Positions 24,161 through 34,750 of a stretch of DNA of 64,000 nucleotides are shown one piece after another. This DNA comes from Nelumbo lutea. Lineage: Eukaryota > Streptophyta > Magnoliopsida > Proteales > Nelumbonaceae. The notes beneath the pieces were generated by a model. The model did no database searches and was not told the DNA's origin. It saw nothing but the letters and a program-made list of their open reading frames with translations. Each line of letters starts with the position of its first letter. The stretch's first letter is position 1. The stretch covers positions 57,463,759-57,527,758 of the forward strand of contig JAKGHH010000003.1 of assembly GCA_022828595.1 (NCBI GenBank), written 5' to 3'. The translations under genes were made by a program, and so were the position numbers.

Positions 24161-26141
24161 TTAGTGCTCTTCGCCCTTGTCCGAGGCTTTAGTAGGAGGG
24201 TCCATACACTCATCATTACCGGTCTCCTCGACGTCACCAAGCAGCTCGTTGTCGCTTTCCACTTCGGAGTCCGGATCTTCAGCAGCTTCGGCAGCCATTT
24301 CCTCTGTGACCCTCAAAGTAGTAATGGCGCTAACGTCAAGCTAAGGGAATTCACGTCGGGTCAGCCACCTACTAAGCTTGAAGCCTTTGCGGTAGCTCTC
24401 CATCCCCACCTCAATCATTTCCCTCCAATACTCCTCCGAGACCTTGTATTCCTCGATGGCCTTGACTTTGGCCTCCTCCACAGCTTGAAGGAGAATCTTA
24501 GTCCGCTCCTTTACATGGACCTCGAGGTTCTCCACCTCCCTCTTCAGCGCCACTTTCTGCCCCGCGAGCTCCTCCTTCTCGGACATTAGCAATGTGATCA
24601 ACTCCTTTTTTGCTTGCGCATCCTTCTTTAACTGGTTAACTTTGTTGCTGGCCAAATTTAACTTGGCGTGATCCTCGCAAGAAGAAGACTCAGCTGCAAG
24701 AGCTCGCTTCAGGTGCACCTCGGATTGGTAAGTCAGTGCATGTATAGTGGAGTTCACCTGCCAAGAGAGGAGAACAAGAGTTAGTACAAGAGAAGTTCAG
24801 TACAAAATTGAAGAAGTCAAGACAAAAAGCTTACCACCATGCAATGGGTAGCCGCTCATGCTCCGAGCTGAGCGACCGACAGCTCGGCCCAGCTAGCAAC
24901 CTCCTCAGCGTATACTATGCTGTGGCTCTTGAGAAGGCTATATTTCGGAGTTAGAATGCTCCGAGCTGCTTCATCACTACCTGAAGAAGCGACAGCTGTA
25001 GGGGTGGGCTCTGAAGACGTTGCCTCCTCGGGAGCGCGGGGCGGGGAGAGCTTCCCGGATTCCTACTCGACCAGATCGATCACGGGAGGTTGCTCGGTGG
25101 ATAAGGGCTGCTCGGGCTTTGGAACGGCAACCTGCGAAGACTCAATACAAGCTCTTTTGGCAGCTCGCTTCTTCTTTCCCTTCTTCATGATACCGAAGAG
25201 TTCGGTCGTAGGGATTTTCATGGTTGCTGCAACAAAAGCAAACTATCAGAAATGACACCGAAATAAAACAAAGACAACACAACAAGTGACGACCCACCAG
25301 GACTCAGACCGGCCTGCACGAGCTTGTCTTCGGTCACGTAGTCCATGAACTTCAGATCGAGCTCTGCCCAAGATCGGAGCGCTTCCCTTGTCTTCAGGTC
25401 CAGCCTGACACCGGGGTCTTGGATGGCCGCCCTCAAGTGGGTCGGGAAAGGCCACCCCTCTGTGTTGCGGACCACAAAGTAACGCCTTTTCCAGGCTGGG
25501 ACCTTGTTTGGGAGCTCGTGCAAGAGCTTGTAGCCCAGACAAGGGGATAGGTAGTAAGTTCGCCTGTGTTCGGGCAGAACACAGGAGGAGTTCTTCTTTA
25601 TAGAGGGAATGGAAGAGAAGATATCAAGTTCGAGGGGAAGGTTGTAGTCGTGGAAAAGGGAGATGGTTCCTACTACATTATGAATGGAGTTCGGGTGCAG
25701 CTGATCTATGGTGATGTTAAAAAGTTTTATGACTTCGACTATCAAGGGGTGAAGGGGAAGACAAAGACCAGCTACGAGCTGCTCCTCAAAGATCACGATC
25801 TCGTCATGACCGTGCTCCCAAGGAAAGTTACCTAGGGGAATACTATAGACTAAGTTGCTCGGAAGACTATACCGAGCTACTAGGGACTGGAGCCTGTCCG
25901 CCGTCACTGTCGACGGGCCAAAGTTATCTAGCTGCCGACCTCGATGCGAAGTGGGCGCCAAATCACCTGAGGCCTCTCACGCCTCCCGGGGTGATTCCAC
26001 CACAGGAGGACCGCGGACCGCATTTTGACCCAAAGTAGCTTCTTCGGTAAGGCGATCTACGACTTGAGCTGAGGTACCTACCTCGGCCCCAGTGGATCCA
26101 TCGCTCCCATCTAAAAGACTGTCGAAACTAAATATAGACAT
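24161..26141 (-). pseudogene. Antisense three-exon gene of the Tat element (Transposase_28-like)
   Basis: Read on the minus strand the exons are 26,141-25,298, 25,226-24,835 and 24,757-24,161. Intron 1 (25,297-25,227, 71 nt) is GTGGGT...TTGCAG with a T-rich 3' part; intron 2 (24,834-24,758, 77 nt) is GTAAGC...TTGGCAG. The frame is kept across both joins (phase 1, then phase 0). Exon 1 carries a block like the 'putative gypsy type transposon' (Transposase_28) family: DEIVIFEEQLVAGLCLPLHP, then a W-rich RRYFVV part. Exon 2 is K/S/E-rich with a basic KKGKKKRAAKRA stretch. Exon 3 is a long coiled coil (about residues 10-100) with an acidic tail (DPDSEVESDNELLGDVEE) ending at TAA 24,161. In-frame stops at 25,977, 25,063, 24,856 and 24,341, all TGA or TAG, make this copy a pseudogene. 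The start at 26,141 (MSIFSFDSLL) is chosen because it lies 175 bp downstream of a TATA box. Role unknown. Confidence 0.8.
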
Positions 26142-26315
26142 GGAAAAGACACAGAATCGAAAAGGAGAGCTAGGGAAGACTAACCAAAGAGAAATCAAAT
26201 TGAAGGAAGACCTCAAGAAGACACCGAACTGAAGAGACCGAGCTAGGGAACTTTAGCACAACCTAAGACCGAAGGCTAGCGAATTTGTGGTGAAGAAAAT
26301 GAGTCTCAGGCCCCC

Positions 26316-26323
26316 TATTTATA
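26316..26323 (-). promoter_or_regulatory. TATA box of the antisense gene
   Basis: TATAAATA on the minus strand (GGCTATAAATAGGGGG), 175 bp upstream of the chosen ATG, leaving a plausible 5' UTR of about 145 nt. It lies between pol and the 3' LTR and outside the LTR, so the gene seems to have its own promoter. Confidence 0.65.
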
Positions 26324-26615
26324 GCCGTTGTGTCCGAGAATCAACAATTGAGATTGAAGTGATCCAACGGCTCCTAGGAAAATCGACCACGCGACCCCGA
26401 GGTTGAAATCGGTTTAGCATGTGTTTTGCCATCCGCGAAGTTTATAGATCACATGACGTTTGTGCACAGACTACACGCGACCTGGGTTATTCCTAGTTGA
26501 GTTGGGTGGCCGAACAAGTCTGACCATGGATTCGCCCGACAAGCCGCCTGGACCTCGGGCCAAATCCACTAGGACTCGTCATGAACTCCCTACACCGGGT
26601 CGAGACCCTTGGATC

Positions 26616-26630
26616 GAGGAGTGGGGGGCA
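26616..26630 (+). promoter_or_regulatory. Polypurine tract of the Tat element
   Basis: GAGGAGTGGGGGGCA, 2 bp before the 3' LTR; it primes plus-strand DNA. Confidence 0.85.
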
Positions 26631-26632
26631 AT

Positions 26633-27397
26633 TGATGAAGGGTGATTTGTCCTGACCTAGTAAAAAGGGGACGTGTGGATACGACCTGACCAAGAGATGA
26701 CAACTCAGCCTAACAAGTTCAGTTCGCAACAATGGAGCTGGCGTATTCAGTCACCACAGAACAAAGGCTACGACTTAAGGATCACCTTGGAGCAGAGCCA
26801 CCTCGATGCAAGTCGCACCTCGGCATCGAGTCACCTCGGTATTCAAGCCAGTTTGAAACTAAAAAGCCGAAGTACCAGTTCAGAACCAACAACTCGAATC
26901 GACATGTAACCGACTCCCACGTAACCAACTCCAAAGGTCTCTCCAACGACTCCTGAATCCCTCGAGATCACGATAAGTTAACAGATCGTGACCTTTTCGG
27001 GATCATGATAAGCACTTATCCTCGCTCCGCCGAAATCGGAGGAGGAATGAGATAAGCCTTACCTGTATGTTGTTTCTTCGAAAATGAAGTGAACTCCATC
27101 TCCACATCCCTGATATCCTGGAACTCTTTCGTGTGCCCCACGAATACTCAACTATATAAAGACTCCAACCCCGATGGCATGAGGTACGCGTGATTCCTCT
27201 GCTCTCTAGCTCTCTAGCTCTCTACATTCTCAAAGCTATTTCAGCTCGCAACAACTTACTAACTTAAGCATCGGAGTGACCTCGCCGGGCTAACCACCCC
27301 GTGTTCTCTGGTCTTATTTTGCAGATTTACCTAGCTCGCCGTCCGACTGGAAGCCAGATCATCCTCCAATAGGGAGCAGTCAGATTGCGCAACATCA
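26633..27397 (+). repeat. 3' LTR of the Tat element
   Basis: 765 bp, TGATG...CATCA, followed by the TSD TTTCT. A canonical TATATAAA at 27,153-27,160 would drive transcription out of the element or, in the 5' copy, of the element itself. Confidence 0.95.
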
Positions 27398-27460
27398 TTT
27401 CTCAATTGCATCAAGTAGCTAATGTGACATATTACATTATTAATTCTACGAGCCGCCTTT

Positions 27461-27736
27461 GTGCCACGCCCCTCAAGGCAAGCCCAAACAAGTCCATGTT
27501 AGGGACTTAAATTCTAAGTTTTCACACAAAAAATAATAATTTTATAGTTTTAATTTTCGCTCGTTTCACCGAAGCTTCAAGAACCCCCTATTTAATAATG
27601 TTGTCCATTCATTCATCCTAATAAAATATCTTCTTAAAAGCAATTAAAACTATAAAATTATTATTTTTTGTGTGAAAACTTAGAATTTAAGACCCTAACA
27701 TGGACTTGTTTGGGCTAGCCTCGAGGGGCGTGGCAC
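27461..27736. repeat. Inverted repeat with 95-bp arms
   Basis: Arm 1 is 27,461-27,555, arm 2 is 27,642-27,736, with an 86-bp spacer. The arms are almost perfectly complementary (outer end GTGCCACGCCCCTC, inner end TATAGTTTTAATT), with three or so mismatches. RNA from either strand would form a long hairpin. It lies in the right half of the TIR element. Confidence 0.92.
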
Positions 27737-27930
27737 GGGGATCCAGGGGTGGAGCCCCAAGCCCAGCCGCCAGACTCAAAAAAAAAAGGAGAAAGTAGCA
27801 AATTTTCAACAGGTGCATGCCTGGTCTAAGGCGAAAGGCGCACCAAGCTTATGCCTTTTGAATGGGTTGCGCCTAGGACCTGGGCAAGGCGCTACCTTGA
27901 AATGCGCCTAGGCGTGCCTTTTAAATCACT

Positions 27931-28623
27931 GGGAGAGAGTACTTCAAGTTCGAGCCAGAAAGCTTCAAACCTGAGTTGGAAGCCGAAGCAAAAGTTGTAG
28001 ACCACAACCCCTGAAAAGGCAAACCCAAGGTATAATAGGAAGAAAGCGAATGAAGATGAAGAGTATAGTGGCTGAAGTGATTCACAATTTGCAAGCGAAG
28101 ACTCATAGAAAGGTGAGTAAGGAGGAAATTAAGACTAGACAACCCGATGAAGTCTTGCAGCCACAGAAAAGAGCAAGGGCAGAATCATGGTGAAACGGGG
28201 ATTGGTGTCAATCAGGAATCAAGCATAAGTGTTACAAAGGCTCTGTCTCTGGAGTCAGATCAAGAAATATCAACCAAGGGAAATACCTCGTAGGTCTCTA
28301 AAGGGCAGGCTTGCGACAGTGTGGAGCAAGAAGTTTCTTTCCCCTCTCCCCTTCCCATATTCTTTCTCCTATTCCAATGCCTTTTCCTTCTCCTTCCATG
28401 GTACCTCATCTTTTTCCTGTTGATTTGTACTTTACAGATCCGGTCATTGCCCAAGCCTGGAATGCCACTACGACTAAGTCGTTTGAATTGAGACAAGAAG
28501 AAACTGAAGATAAGACAGTCTAGACAGACATTAAGGAGGAAGAAATTGTTTGCAATTTAATTCTAGAGGACCTAAAGGAATTGGTGGAGAGTGGATGGAT
28601 TTCCAAAGAGGAGTAAAGGGGGA
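27931..28623 (+). pseudogene. LINE-B ORF1, C-terminal remnant
   Basis: Resumes in frame after the TIR element (REYFKFEPESFKPEL, VVDHNP, stop at about 28,015). It then continues through changing frames as KRMKMKSIVAEVIHNLQAK (about 28,045-28,101). A P/F-rich part follows (about 28,311-28,520, ending KSFELRQEETEDKTV). The last coding-like piece is ILEDLKELVESGWISKEE at about 28,560-28,615, then stops. No conserved domain is visible. The assignment depends on the junction at 16,662/27,931 and on ORF2 following about 280 bp later. Confidence 0.5.
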
Positions 28624-28890
28624 GAGAAAGTGAATGAAATTCCAAAAGAGGAGGTACTTGAGAGAGAGAAAAATGAAAAAAAGAAAGAGACTGAGAGAAT
28701 TAGAGAAGTTACATTGTGGGATAGACTATGAAAAGGTAGAAAGCGGAAGAAAGGAGAGAAAGCAAGGAAAGGTAGGAAAGTAACTTGAGGAGAAAGAGGG
28801 AATAGCTCTCTGCAATTGCTGAAACAAAGTTATTAGAGGCCTAGGAAGTGTTAAGAAAGGAGTGTAATTAAAAGTGTTTTAAAAAAAGAG
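28624..28890 (+). other. LINE-B ORF1-ORF2 spacer
   Basis: Purine-rich, with no ORF. A 20-bp run GAAACAAAGTTATTAGAGG occurs at about 28,820 and again at about 28,916 (about 96 bp apart), so the start of ORF2 carries a small duplication. Confidence 0.5.
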
Positions 28891-29500
28891 AAACTAGTAC
28901 TGGTTATGATGCAAGAAACAAAGTTATTAGAGGTAGACAGAAGATGGATAAAAAGTATTTGGGGGGTGGGGAGGGATAAGCTGGTCCTACGCCCCTTCTA
29001 GGGGAGGGGGCATCTGGAGGACTGTTGACAATGTGGAAAAATGAGGAGGGGAACTATGTAGAGGAACTGATTGGGCAGCTTTTCCATTTCCATAAAAATC
29101 AAGAGGCAAAAGGACAATAAACTTTGGGCATTGACAAATGTCTATGGTCCAAACTCTTATAGGGAAAGAAACCTTTTCTGGGAAGAACTGAGTGATATTG
29201 AGGCCTGTGGGAAGGACCATGGTGTCTAGGGGGTGATTTTAATGTCATCAGTTACTCAAATGAGTCAAATAACCCAAACCTTGGCATAACCACAAGAATG
29301 AGGAATTCAACAACTTGGTGATGGACTTGGAATTGAAGGAATTGCCACTCCTGCATGCACAATTTACGTGATCTAACTTCCAGAGCAATCCGGTTTGCTC
29401 TAAACTGGATAAATTTTTATTCACAGTAGGTTGAGAGGAGATGTGGGAAGACTTAGTATCCAAAGCCCTGCCTAGGTTAACCTCAGACCATTTCCCTGTA
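28890..29500 (+). pseudogene. LINE-B ORF2: EEP endonuclease domain
   Basis: Target-nicking endonuclease of L1-type LINEs. Motifs in order: VMMQETKLLE at about 28,907 (metal-binding Glu), LTNVYGPNSYRERNLFWEEL at about 29,123, then W.GGDFNV at about 29,222 with a TAG replacing the codon before GGDFN. ELKELPLLHAQFT follows at 29,335, SKLDKFLF at 29,400, and SKALPRLTSDHFPVSL at about 29,459 (catalytic SDH). Stops and small frameshifts occur throughout, but all three catalytic blocks are recognisable. Confidence 0.88.
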
Positions 29501-31300
29501 AGTCTAGGACAGGAGAGAATTGGAGGCAGCCCAACACCCTTTAGATTTGGAAATATTGGGTTGGAGGATCCCAGATTTTTGGAAAAAAATAAAGGAGTGG
29601 TGGGAGGAAAATGGAATAAATGTGAGGAAGAAGGGAGTGAGGTTTGTCATCAAGCTAAAAAGACTGAAAGACAGGATAAAAGAGTTGAATAGAGACTTTG
29701 GGGAGGTTAGAGGATATGAAGTCTTTAATCTGTAGAAGACTAAAGGAATTAGACGAGAAGGAATCATGGGGAACAATGTCAAAAGAGGATAGAAAAGAGA
29801 GAAGGGTCTTAAAAAAAGATATGGAGGACACCCCAAGGAAGGAGGAAATTTCTTGGAGACAAAAGTGGAGGTGTAGATGGCTGTTAGAGGGTGATGGGAA
29901 TACTAGATTCTGTCACTCTCTAGCAAATGGAAGAAGGAAAAAGAATTACATCTATAGTTTGGAGATCGGAGGGGAAGTGCTTTCGAGGGAGGAGGAAATT
30001 GTGAGAGCTTTCATCAATCATTTCAAAGACATTTATGGAAAAATTGAGGAAAGAGATCCCTTGCCTGAGTTGGATTGGACCAAATTAACTAGGACCCAGA
30101 AGGAACTCCTAGAAGAGAGGTTCACTTTGGAGGAGATAAAAGAAGTAGTTTTCATAATGGACAATTCCGAAGCCCCAGTGCCAGATGGCTTCACAATGGC
30201 ATTCTATAAAAAATGCTGAGATATAATTAAAGCTGATTTGTTGGAGGTCTTTAATGAATTTTAGATCAAAGGAAAAGTAATCCAGGTGCAAATTCCACCT
30301 TCATAGCAGTAATACCCAAGAAAAAAAAAAGCTTCACATCCAAAGGATTACAAACCAATTAGTTTGGTGGGAAGCCTTTACAAAGTTTTAGCGAAGGTCC
30401 TGTCTGGGAGACTAAGCAAGGTTCTATTTGTGGTGATCTCCCAAAATCAAGGAGCTTTTGTTAAGGGGAGACAAATAATAGATCAAATTTTGATAGCAAA
30501 TGAATGTGTAGAGGAAAGGAGAAGAAGAAAGGAAAAATGTTTCATTTGCAAATTAGATCTTGAAAAGGCCTACGACTTTGTTAATTGGGAGTTCCTCTTG
30601 GAGATTATGGAGAAATTGGGTTTTGGAGCTAGATGGAGAAAGTGGATAAAAGAATGCATACGCTCATGCCACTTATCTATATTAATCAATGGAATATCAA
30701 GAGATTTATTCCCAACAAAGAGGGGTCTGAGGCTAGGGGATCCTTTATCTCTGATGCTCTTCACATTGGTGGCTGGGGTGCCAAGTAGAATGATATCAAA
30801 GGTAGATGAAAGTAATAGTATAAGGGGATGGAGAGTAGGGAGGCAAGAAGTAGTTGGGACGTGCCTCCTTTTTGCAGATGACATTATCATTTTCAGTGAG
30901 GAAGGAAGTGAGGGTTAGGAGGGGGAGGGGGGGGGGAATCTGAAAGAAATTATCTCAGCCTTTGAGTGTAGCTCCAGATTGAGAATAAATTTGGAGAAAA
31001 GCTACCTGGTAGGGGTAAATACCCAAGAGGAAGAGGTTGAAGCCTTACCTGATTGCTTGGCGTGTCAACTAGGCTCATGGCTGTTAACCTACTCAGCCTT
31101 ACCCTTAGGTGGAAACCCAAAATCTGAATTCTTTTGGAGGCCAATTTTGGAGAAGTTCACAAAGAAGCTTACAGTTTGGAAGAGAAACTACATTTCTCTG
31201 GGGGAAGGATTACTTTGATTAAGTCGACCTTATCAAACCTCCCAATTTATTTCCTCTCTACATTCTGAATCCCCACCAAGGTAGCATGAAAGCTAGAGAA
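29500..31300 (+). pseudogene. LINE-B ORF2: reverse transcriptase
   Basis: The pre-RT linker (29,698-30,219) is open for 173 codons, with WLLEGDGNTRFCHSLANGRR and EEIVRAFINHFKDIYGK. The next block, SEAPVPDGFTMAFYKKC, is the N-terminal RT motif (PDGF). The palm is open at 30,364-30,918: SLYKVLAKVLSGRL, QGAFVKGRQI, CKLDLEKAYDFVNWEF (catalytic Asp), RLGDPLS, and the catalytic FADDIIIF at about 30,868. A G-rich run (30,921-30,935) marks a frameshift. Thumb-like sequence follows at 30,979-31,218 (SAFEC.SRLRINLEKS). It primes and copies LINE RNA at the nick. Confidence 0.92.
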
Positions 31301-31689
31301 AATCATGCGAGAGTTCCTTTGGGAACCAGGGGAGGAAAGAAAAGATCACTTGGTGAAGTAGGAGATTGTTTGTAGACCTAAGACGCAAGGGGGACTAGGG
31401 TTGGGAAACTTGAAACATAAGAAATACAGCTCTACTTGGGAGCATTCATGTTGAAGTGGGAGTTTGTGGCACAAAGTCATAGTGAACATTCATGGTGCTT
31501 TGGGCAATGAATGGGATGCAAAGATATCGCCTCTCGCTTCAGGTCATTCCCCCTAAAATCTGAATTCCCTTTGCCTTTTTCTCTCTCTAACCTTAAAAAG
31601 AAGCCCATTGCTTGTTTTTAGAGTCTTTCTTCCTCAGGTCTAAATTGGGATTTTGGTTTCAAAAGGGGTTTAAGGGATAGAGAATCTGA

Positions 31690-32000
31690 ACTAGTGATAA
31701 ACTTGTTACAAGCTTTGGGGTCAGTCTTCTTGGATGTAAGGGGGGAAGATAACAGAGTTTGGACACCTTCCCCCTCTAGATATTTCACTTGTGCTTCTTT
31801 TTTTGACACTTTAGTTTCCTTAGACACAGGGAGGGGAGGTAACTTCCCTACAAAGGAAATATGGAGTAAGCTTATTCCCCCAAAAGTTTAAGCCTTCTGC
31901 TGCGAAGTTTACTTGGGATAGATAAATAACCACGATGTTCTCCAAAGAAGAAGGCCAAATAAATGCCTATCCTCTCACATGTGCATTTTATGGAAGGAAA
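31690..32000 (+). pseudogene. LINE-B ORF2: zf-RVT region
   Basis: The typical plant LINE C-terminal block before RNase H: NRVWTPSPSRYFTCASFFDTL, then IWSKLIPPKV (31,742-31,891). After a TAA a frame change brings CILWKENSETTSHLLLSCS (about 31,980-32,030), the C-x-C/H-L-C zinc-binding pattern. Confidence 0.8.
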
Positions 32001-32245
32001 ATAGTGAAACTACCTCACACTTATTACTATCTTGCTCTCTTGCATATTCTGTTTGGTCGTGCATCTCTTCACTATTTGGTTGCAGGTGAGACCCTCCACA
32101 GGACTGTGCAACTCTTTTCAATCCAGCTTTCTTTAGACAAGAAAATAAGAGAGGAAGATTACTATGGAAGACAGCAAGGGCATCCACAATCTGGACTCTA
32201 TGGGAGGAAACAATTGAAAGACTGTTTGAAGACAAGGCAAGGAAC

Positions 32246-32690
32246 TTGGAGGACATTGTGGAAAACATAAAGACCAAAACAGCAATGTCGGTAAAATCCT
32301 TGGAAGCTTTCAAATGGGTGGCCATACATGATATTATCAGAGCCGGGTTTGAAGTGGCCAATTCAGCAGCTGTGAAAGAAAGAGTAGTTCTGGACTGGAA
32401 ACCTCCTCAACCAAATAGACTAAAACTTAACTTCAATGGAAGCTCATTAGGAAAACCTGGATTGTCAGAAATAGGAGGAGTGTTCAGGGATGAAACAGGG
32501 AAAGTGGTAAAACTATTCTCAGGTCCGATAAGAGTAGGGGATTCGGCAAAACCAGAAATATCAGCCTTATTGCAAGGCCTGAAACTAGCAAAACAAAGGG
32601 GTTTTAAGAATTTAGAAATAGAAGGAGATTCAAAACTAGTAATTTCATGGATGGATGAAATGGGATGGCTGATACATTAGCAAAGCAAGG
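32246..32690 (+). pseudogene. LINE-B ORF2: RNase H (RVT_3) domain
   Basis: Open for 144 codons. The motif LKLNFNGSSLGKPG has Asn where the family has the first catalytic Asp (LNFDGSS in LINE-A and LINE-C). EISALLQGLKLA keeps the Glu, and LEIEGDSKLVISW keeps the second Asp. The frame stops early after MGWLIH and the final DALAKQG-type end (SKQGAHRDQLF) follows in another frame. RNase H removes RNA from the hybrid; the first-Asp change would inactivate it. Confidence 0.88.
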
Positions 32691-32823
32691 GGCACATAGG
32701 GATCAACTATTTTGCGCAGACATGGAATAATCTCTATAAATTGGAAAATATGCAGCTCCCTTTTTATAATCTTCATGAATCTGTAATCATTTTTCTCTTA
32801 ACGAAATGAAATGCCTTTGATTA

Positions 32824-33165
32824 TGTAGAGATCATTAGTGCGGTTCTGTGTGGTCCCCACCAATTTTTTGTTTGTTTATTATGCTTAATGCTTAGTCTTT
32901 TTGTTTAGTTTCAGTCAACAATTATTCTCTATTAGTAGTTATTTATTTCTTTTGTAAACTGTAGGGGCAATTCAGGTTTTTTCCCTATTATTTAATTGTT
33001 AATATAAATAGCAATGAGGGGGTGACAGTCAAACTGGTCACCAATATTCTTTGACTTCTCTTCGTTTTCTTCTTCTTCTCTCCTCACCTTCTTCTCTAAT
33101 TCTCAGATCTCTCTCTTGATTCTGTATATTATATCTAGAACTGATTACAGTCCCACTCGATAACT
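32824..33165 (+). repeat. 5' LTR of copia-1
   Basis: 342 bp from TGTAGAGATC to GATAACT, directly followed by the PBS. Contains TAACATAAATAGC-type TATA sequence (TAATATAAATAG at about 33,000) and a pyrimidine-rich 3' part. Confidence 0.9.
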
Positions 33166-33178
33166 TGGAATGAGAGCC
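33166..33178 (+). promoter_or_regulatory. Degenerate iMet-type primer-binding site, copia-1
   Basis: TGGAATGAGAGCC, against the usual TGGTATCAGAGCC (2 changes). Confidence 0.8.
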
Positions 33179-33788
33179 AACCTAGGGCTTCTCATGTCAG
33201 CCTAATCAAGCCGACTACATGAGAACTTCCTAGGGTTGGAAGTTTCAGCAAAACAAGACCATCGGCTGATCTGTGGAGGTTGTTGGTAGTGTGTAGCTAC
33301 TACTCAAGGGACCATAGAGCCTGGAGAGTGTCCAGCAATCAGGAAGAATCATAAGGGAAGAATTTTCAAGATTAGGGTTCAGACTTGATTTTGATGGTGG
33401 CAGCCAGAGTTTTTTGAAGTAAGTTGATGTCTTTTTGAGATCAATATATTAAAAGAACCATTTTTTTTTGTTCTTCTAAGAGGTACGACTGAGAGATCTC
33501 TCTTCTCTCCTGAGTCTTTAGGGTTTTTCTCGACCTTCAAATAGTTCTATGATTAAAACCCTAAACCTTTTGACTGTTGCCAATTCTAGGGCAGCAGTTA
33601 AATCAGTTACAGCTTTGCAGACCAAGGTTTTTAGCTTTCTGGAAAAAAACAAATAGAGCTGTTCTATTATTTCTGGGTGGATTGCCGACCTAGAAGGGTA
33701 AAGTAGGTTCAGCTGTAAACAAATTTTGGATGTAATTACCTAGTGTCAGTGCTAAAAGGGGTGCTTTTTGACCTTTATCTTGACAAGA

Positions 33789-34750
33789 ATGGAGTTTAAG
33801 AGCCAAGGGGAAGGTGTTCTAGGGACTGGAGGTTTAGATAATATGTCCGAGAACACTTTTCAGGTTACAACTGTCAAGTTTGATGGTTCAAATTACTTGG
33901 AATGGGCCCAATCAGCCATGATGGCTATTGGAGATAGAGGAAAACTGAACTATTTGATGGGGGATGTGAAGGAACCAACTAAGGAGGACCCAACCTATGC
34001 CAAATGGGTTCGGGAGAACTATTTGGTTATGACATAGATGTGCAACTCCATGCAGCCCCACATCAACAGAAATTATTTGTGGGTAAAAACAACCAAGGAA
34101 ATTTGGGACATCATGAAAGAAACCTATTCCCAACCTCTTAATGTTGCTAGGGCCTATGAGCTGAAATGTGAAGTAAACAAAACTTAAGCAAGGAGAGAAG
34201 CCAGTCTCAACCTAGTTCTCAACCTAGAAATCTTTGTCACATGAAATTGATTACCTAGAGACAATTGAGTGGGAAAGTCAAAATGATGCACAAACTTATG
34301 GGAAGCAGGTGGAAACTAATAGGGTGTTTGAATTCTTAGCTGGTCTGAATTCTGAGAACGATATTGTGAGACAGAAACTTCTCACGAGAGAAAATGTGAC
34401 CTAATCACAAGCCTACGCCTTAGTGCACAGTGAAGAAAGTAGGAGGAAAGTTATGTTGCAGCATCAACCTTTTGAATCAGCCTTGGCAGCAGTCAAACCA
34501 AAGTTTGGGGGTGATAAGAAGAGGATATGAAGAAGGAAGACCAGAGGGAGCTAGTATGTGAACATTGCAAGAAACCAAATCATACTAAAGACACATGTTC
34601 GAAGTTACATCCACATCTAGTTCCAACAAAGTTCAAAAACAAAAGGGGAAATGCTAATATGGCCGTTACAACTAATGGAGCACCCTCATCAAGTGCAAGA
34701 TCTACATCCCTAGACACCTTAGTTGTTGTCTGGGCTGCTTTGACTTAGTT
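33789..34750 (+). pseudogene. Copia-1 gag
   Basis: VKFDGSNYLEWAQSAMMAIGD and TYAKWVRENYLVM (33,867-34,037) mark the UBN2-type gag. A TAG follows and then MQPHINRNYLWVKTTKEIWD. Frameshifts near 34,185 precede NRVFEFLAGLN at about 34,319. The zinc knuckle CEHCKKPNHTKDTC (CX2CX4HX4C) is at 34,557-34,600. A stop lies at 34,746-34,748, just before the protease region. gag forms the particle shell. Confidence 0.87.

Larger units (their letters stand above)
16989..27397 (+). mobile_element. Complete Tat-type Ty3/gypsy LTR retrotransposon, 10.4 kb
   Basis: It is bounded by LTRs that start TGATG and end CATCA and is flanked by a perfect 5-bp TSD, TTTCT (16,984-16,988 and 27,398-27,402). The order is LTR, three PBS copies, gag, RT, RNase H, a second archaeal-type RNase H, integrase (no chromodomain), a long 3' region with an antisense gene, PPT, LTR. 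The extra RNase H and the long 3' region with antisense coding are features of the plant Tat lineage. gag-pol is broken by many stops and by a deletion of the protease and RT N-terminus, so the copy is defective. Confidence 0.93.
16663..27930. mobile_element. TIR DNA element (Mutator-like by its 9-bp TSD) hosting the gypsy element
   Basis: The left end (16,663, CAATGTTTTAAAAGCGC) is an inverted match of the right end (reverse complement at 27,930, AGTGATTTAAAAGGCAC). Both lead into GCGCCT-rich sequence. The flanks are GGGAGAATG (16,654-16,662) and GGGAGAGAG (27,931-27,939), 7 of 9 identical. Joining the flanks through one copy keeps the LINE-B ORF1 frame. Without the gypsy element it is about 854 bp and non-coding. 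Nine-bp TSDs are typical of Mutator-like elements, but the short TIR makes the superfamily an inference. Confidence 0.6.

Noticed and set aside
24341..24757. Stand-alone minus ORF with a GTG start
   Set aside because: The 5' end is an exon after a GT-AG intron and the same frame continues past a TAG to 24,161, so it is exon 3 of a larger gene.
25566..25835. Plus-strand 89-aa ORF
   Set aside because: It lies opposite exon 1 of the antisense gene, whose strand has the domain match, introns and codon pattern.
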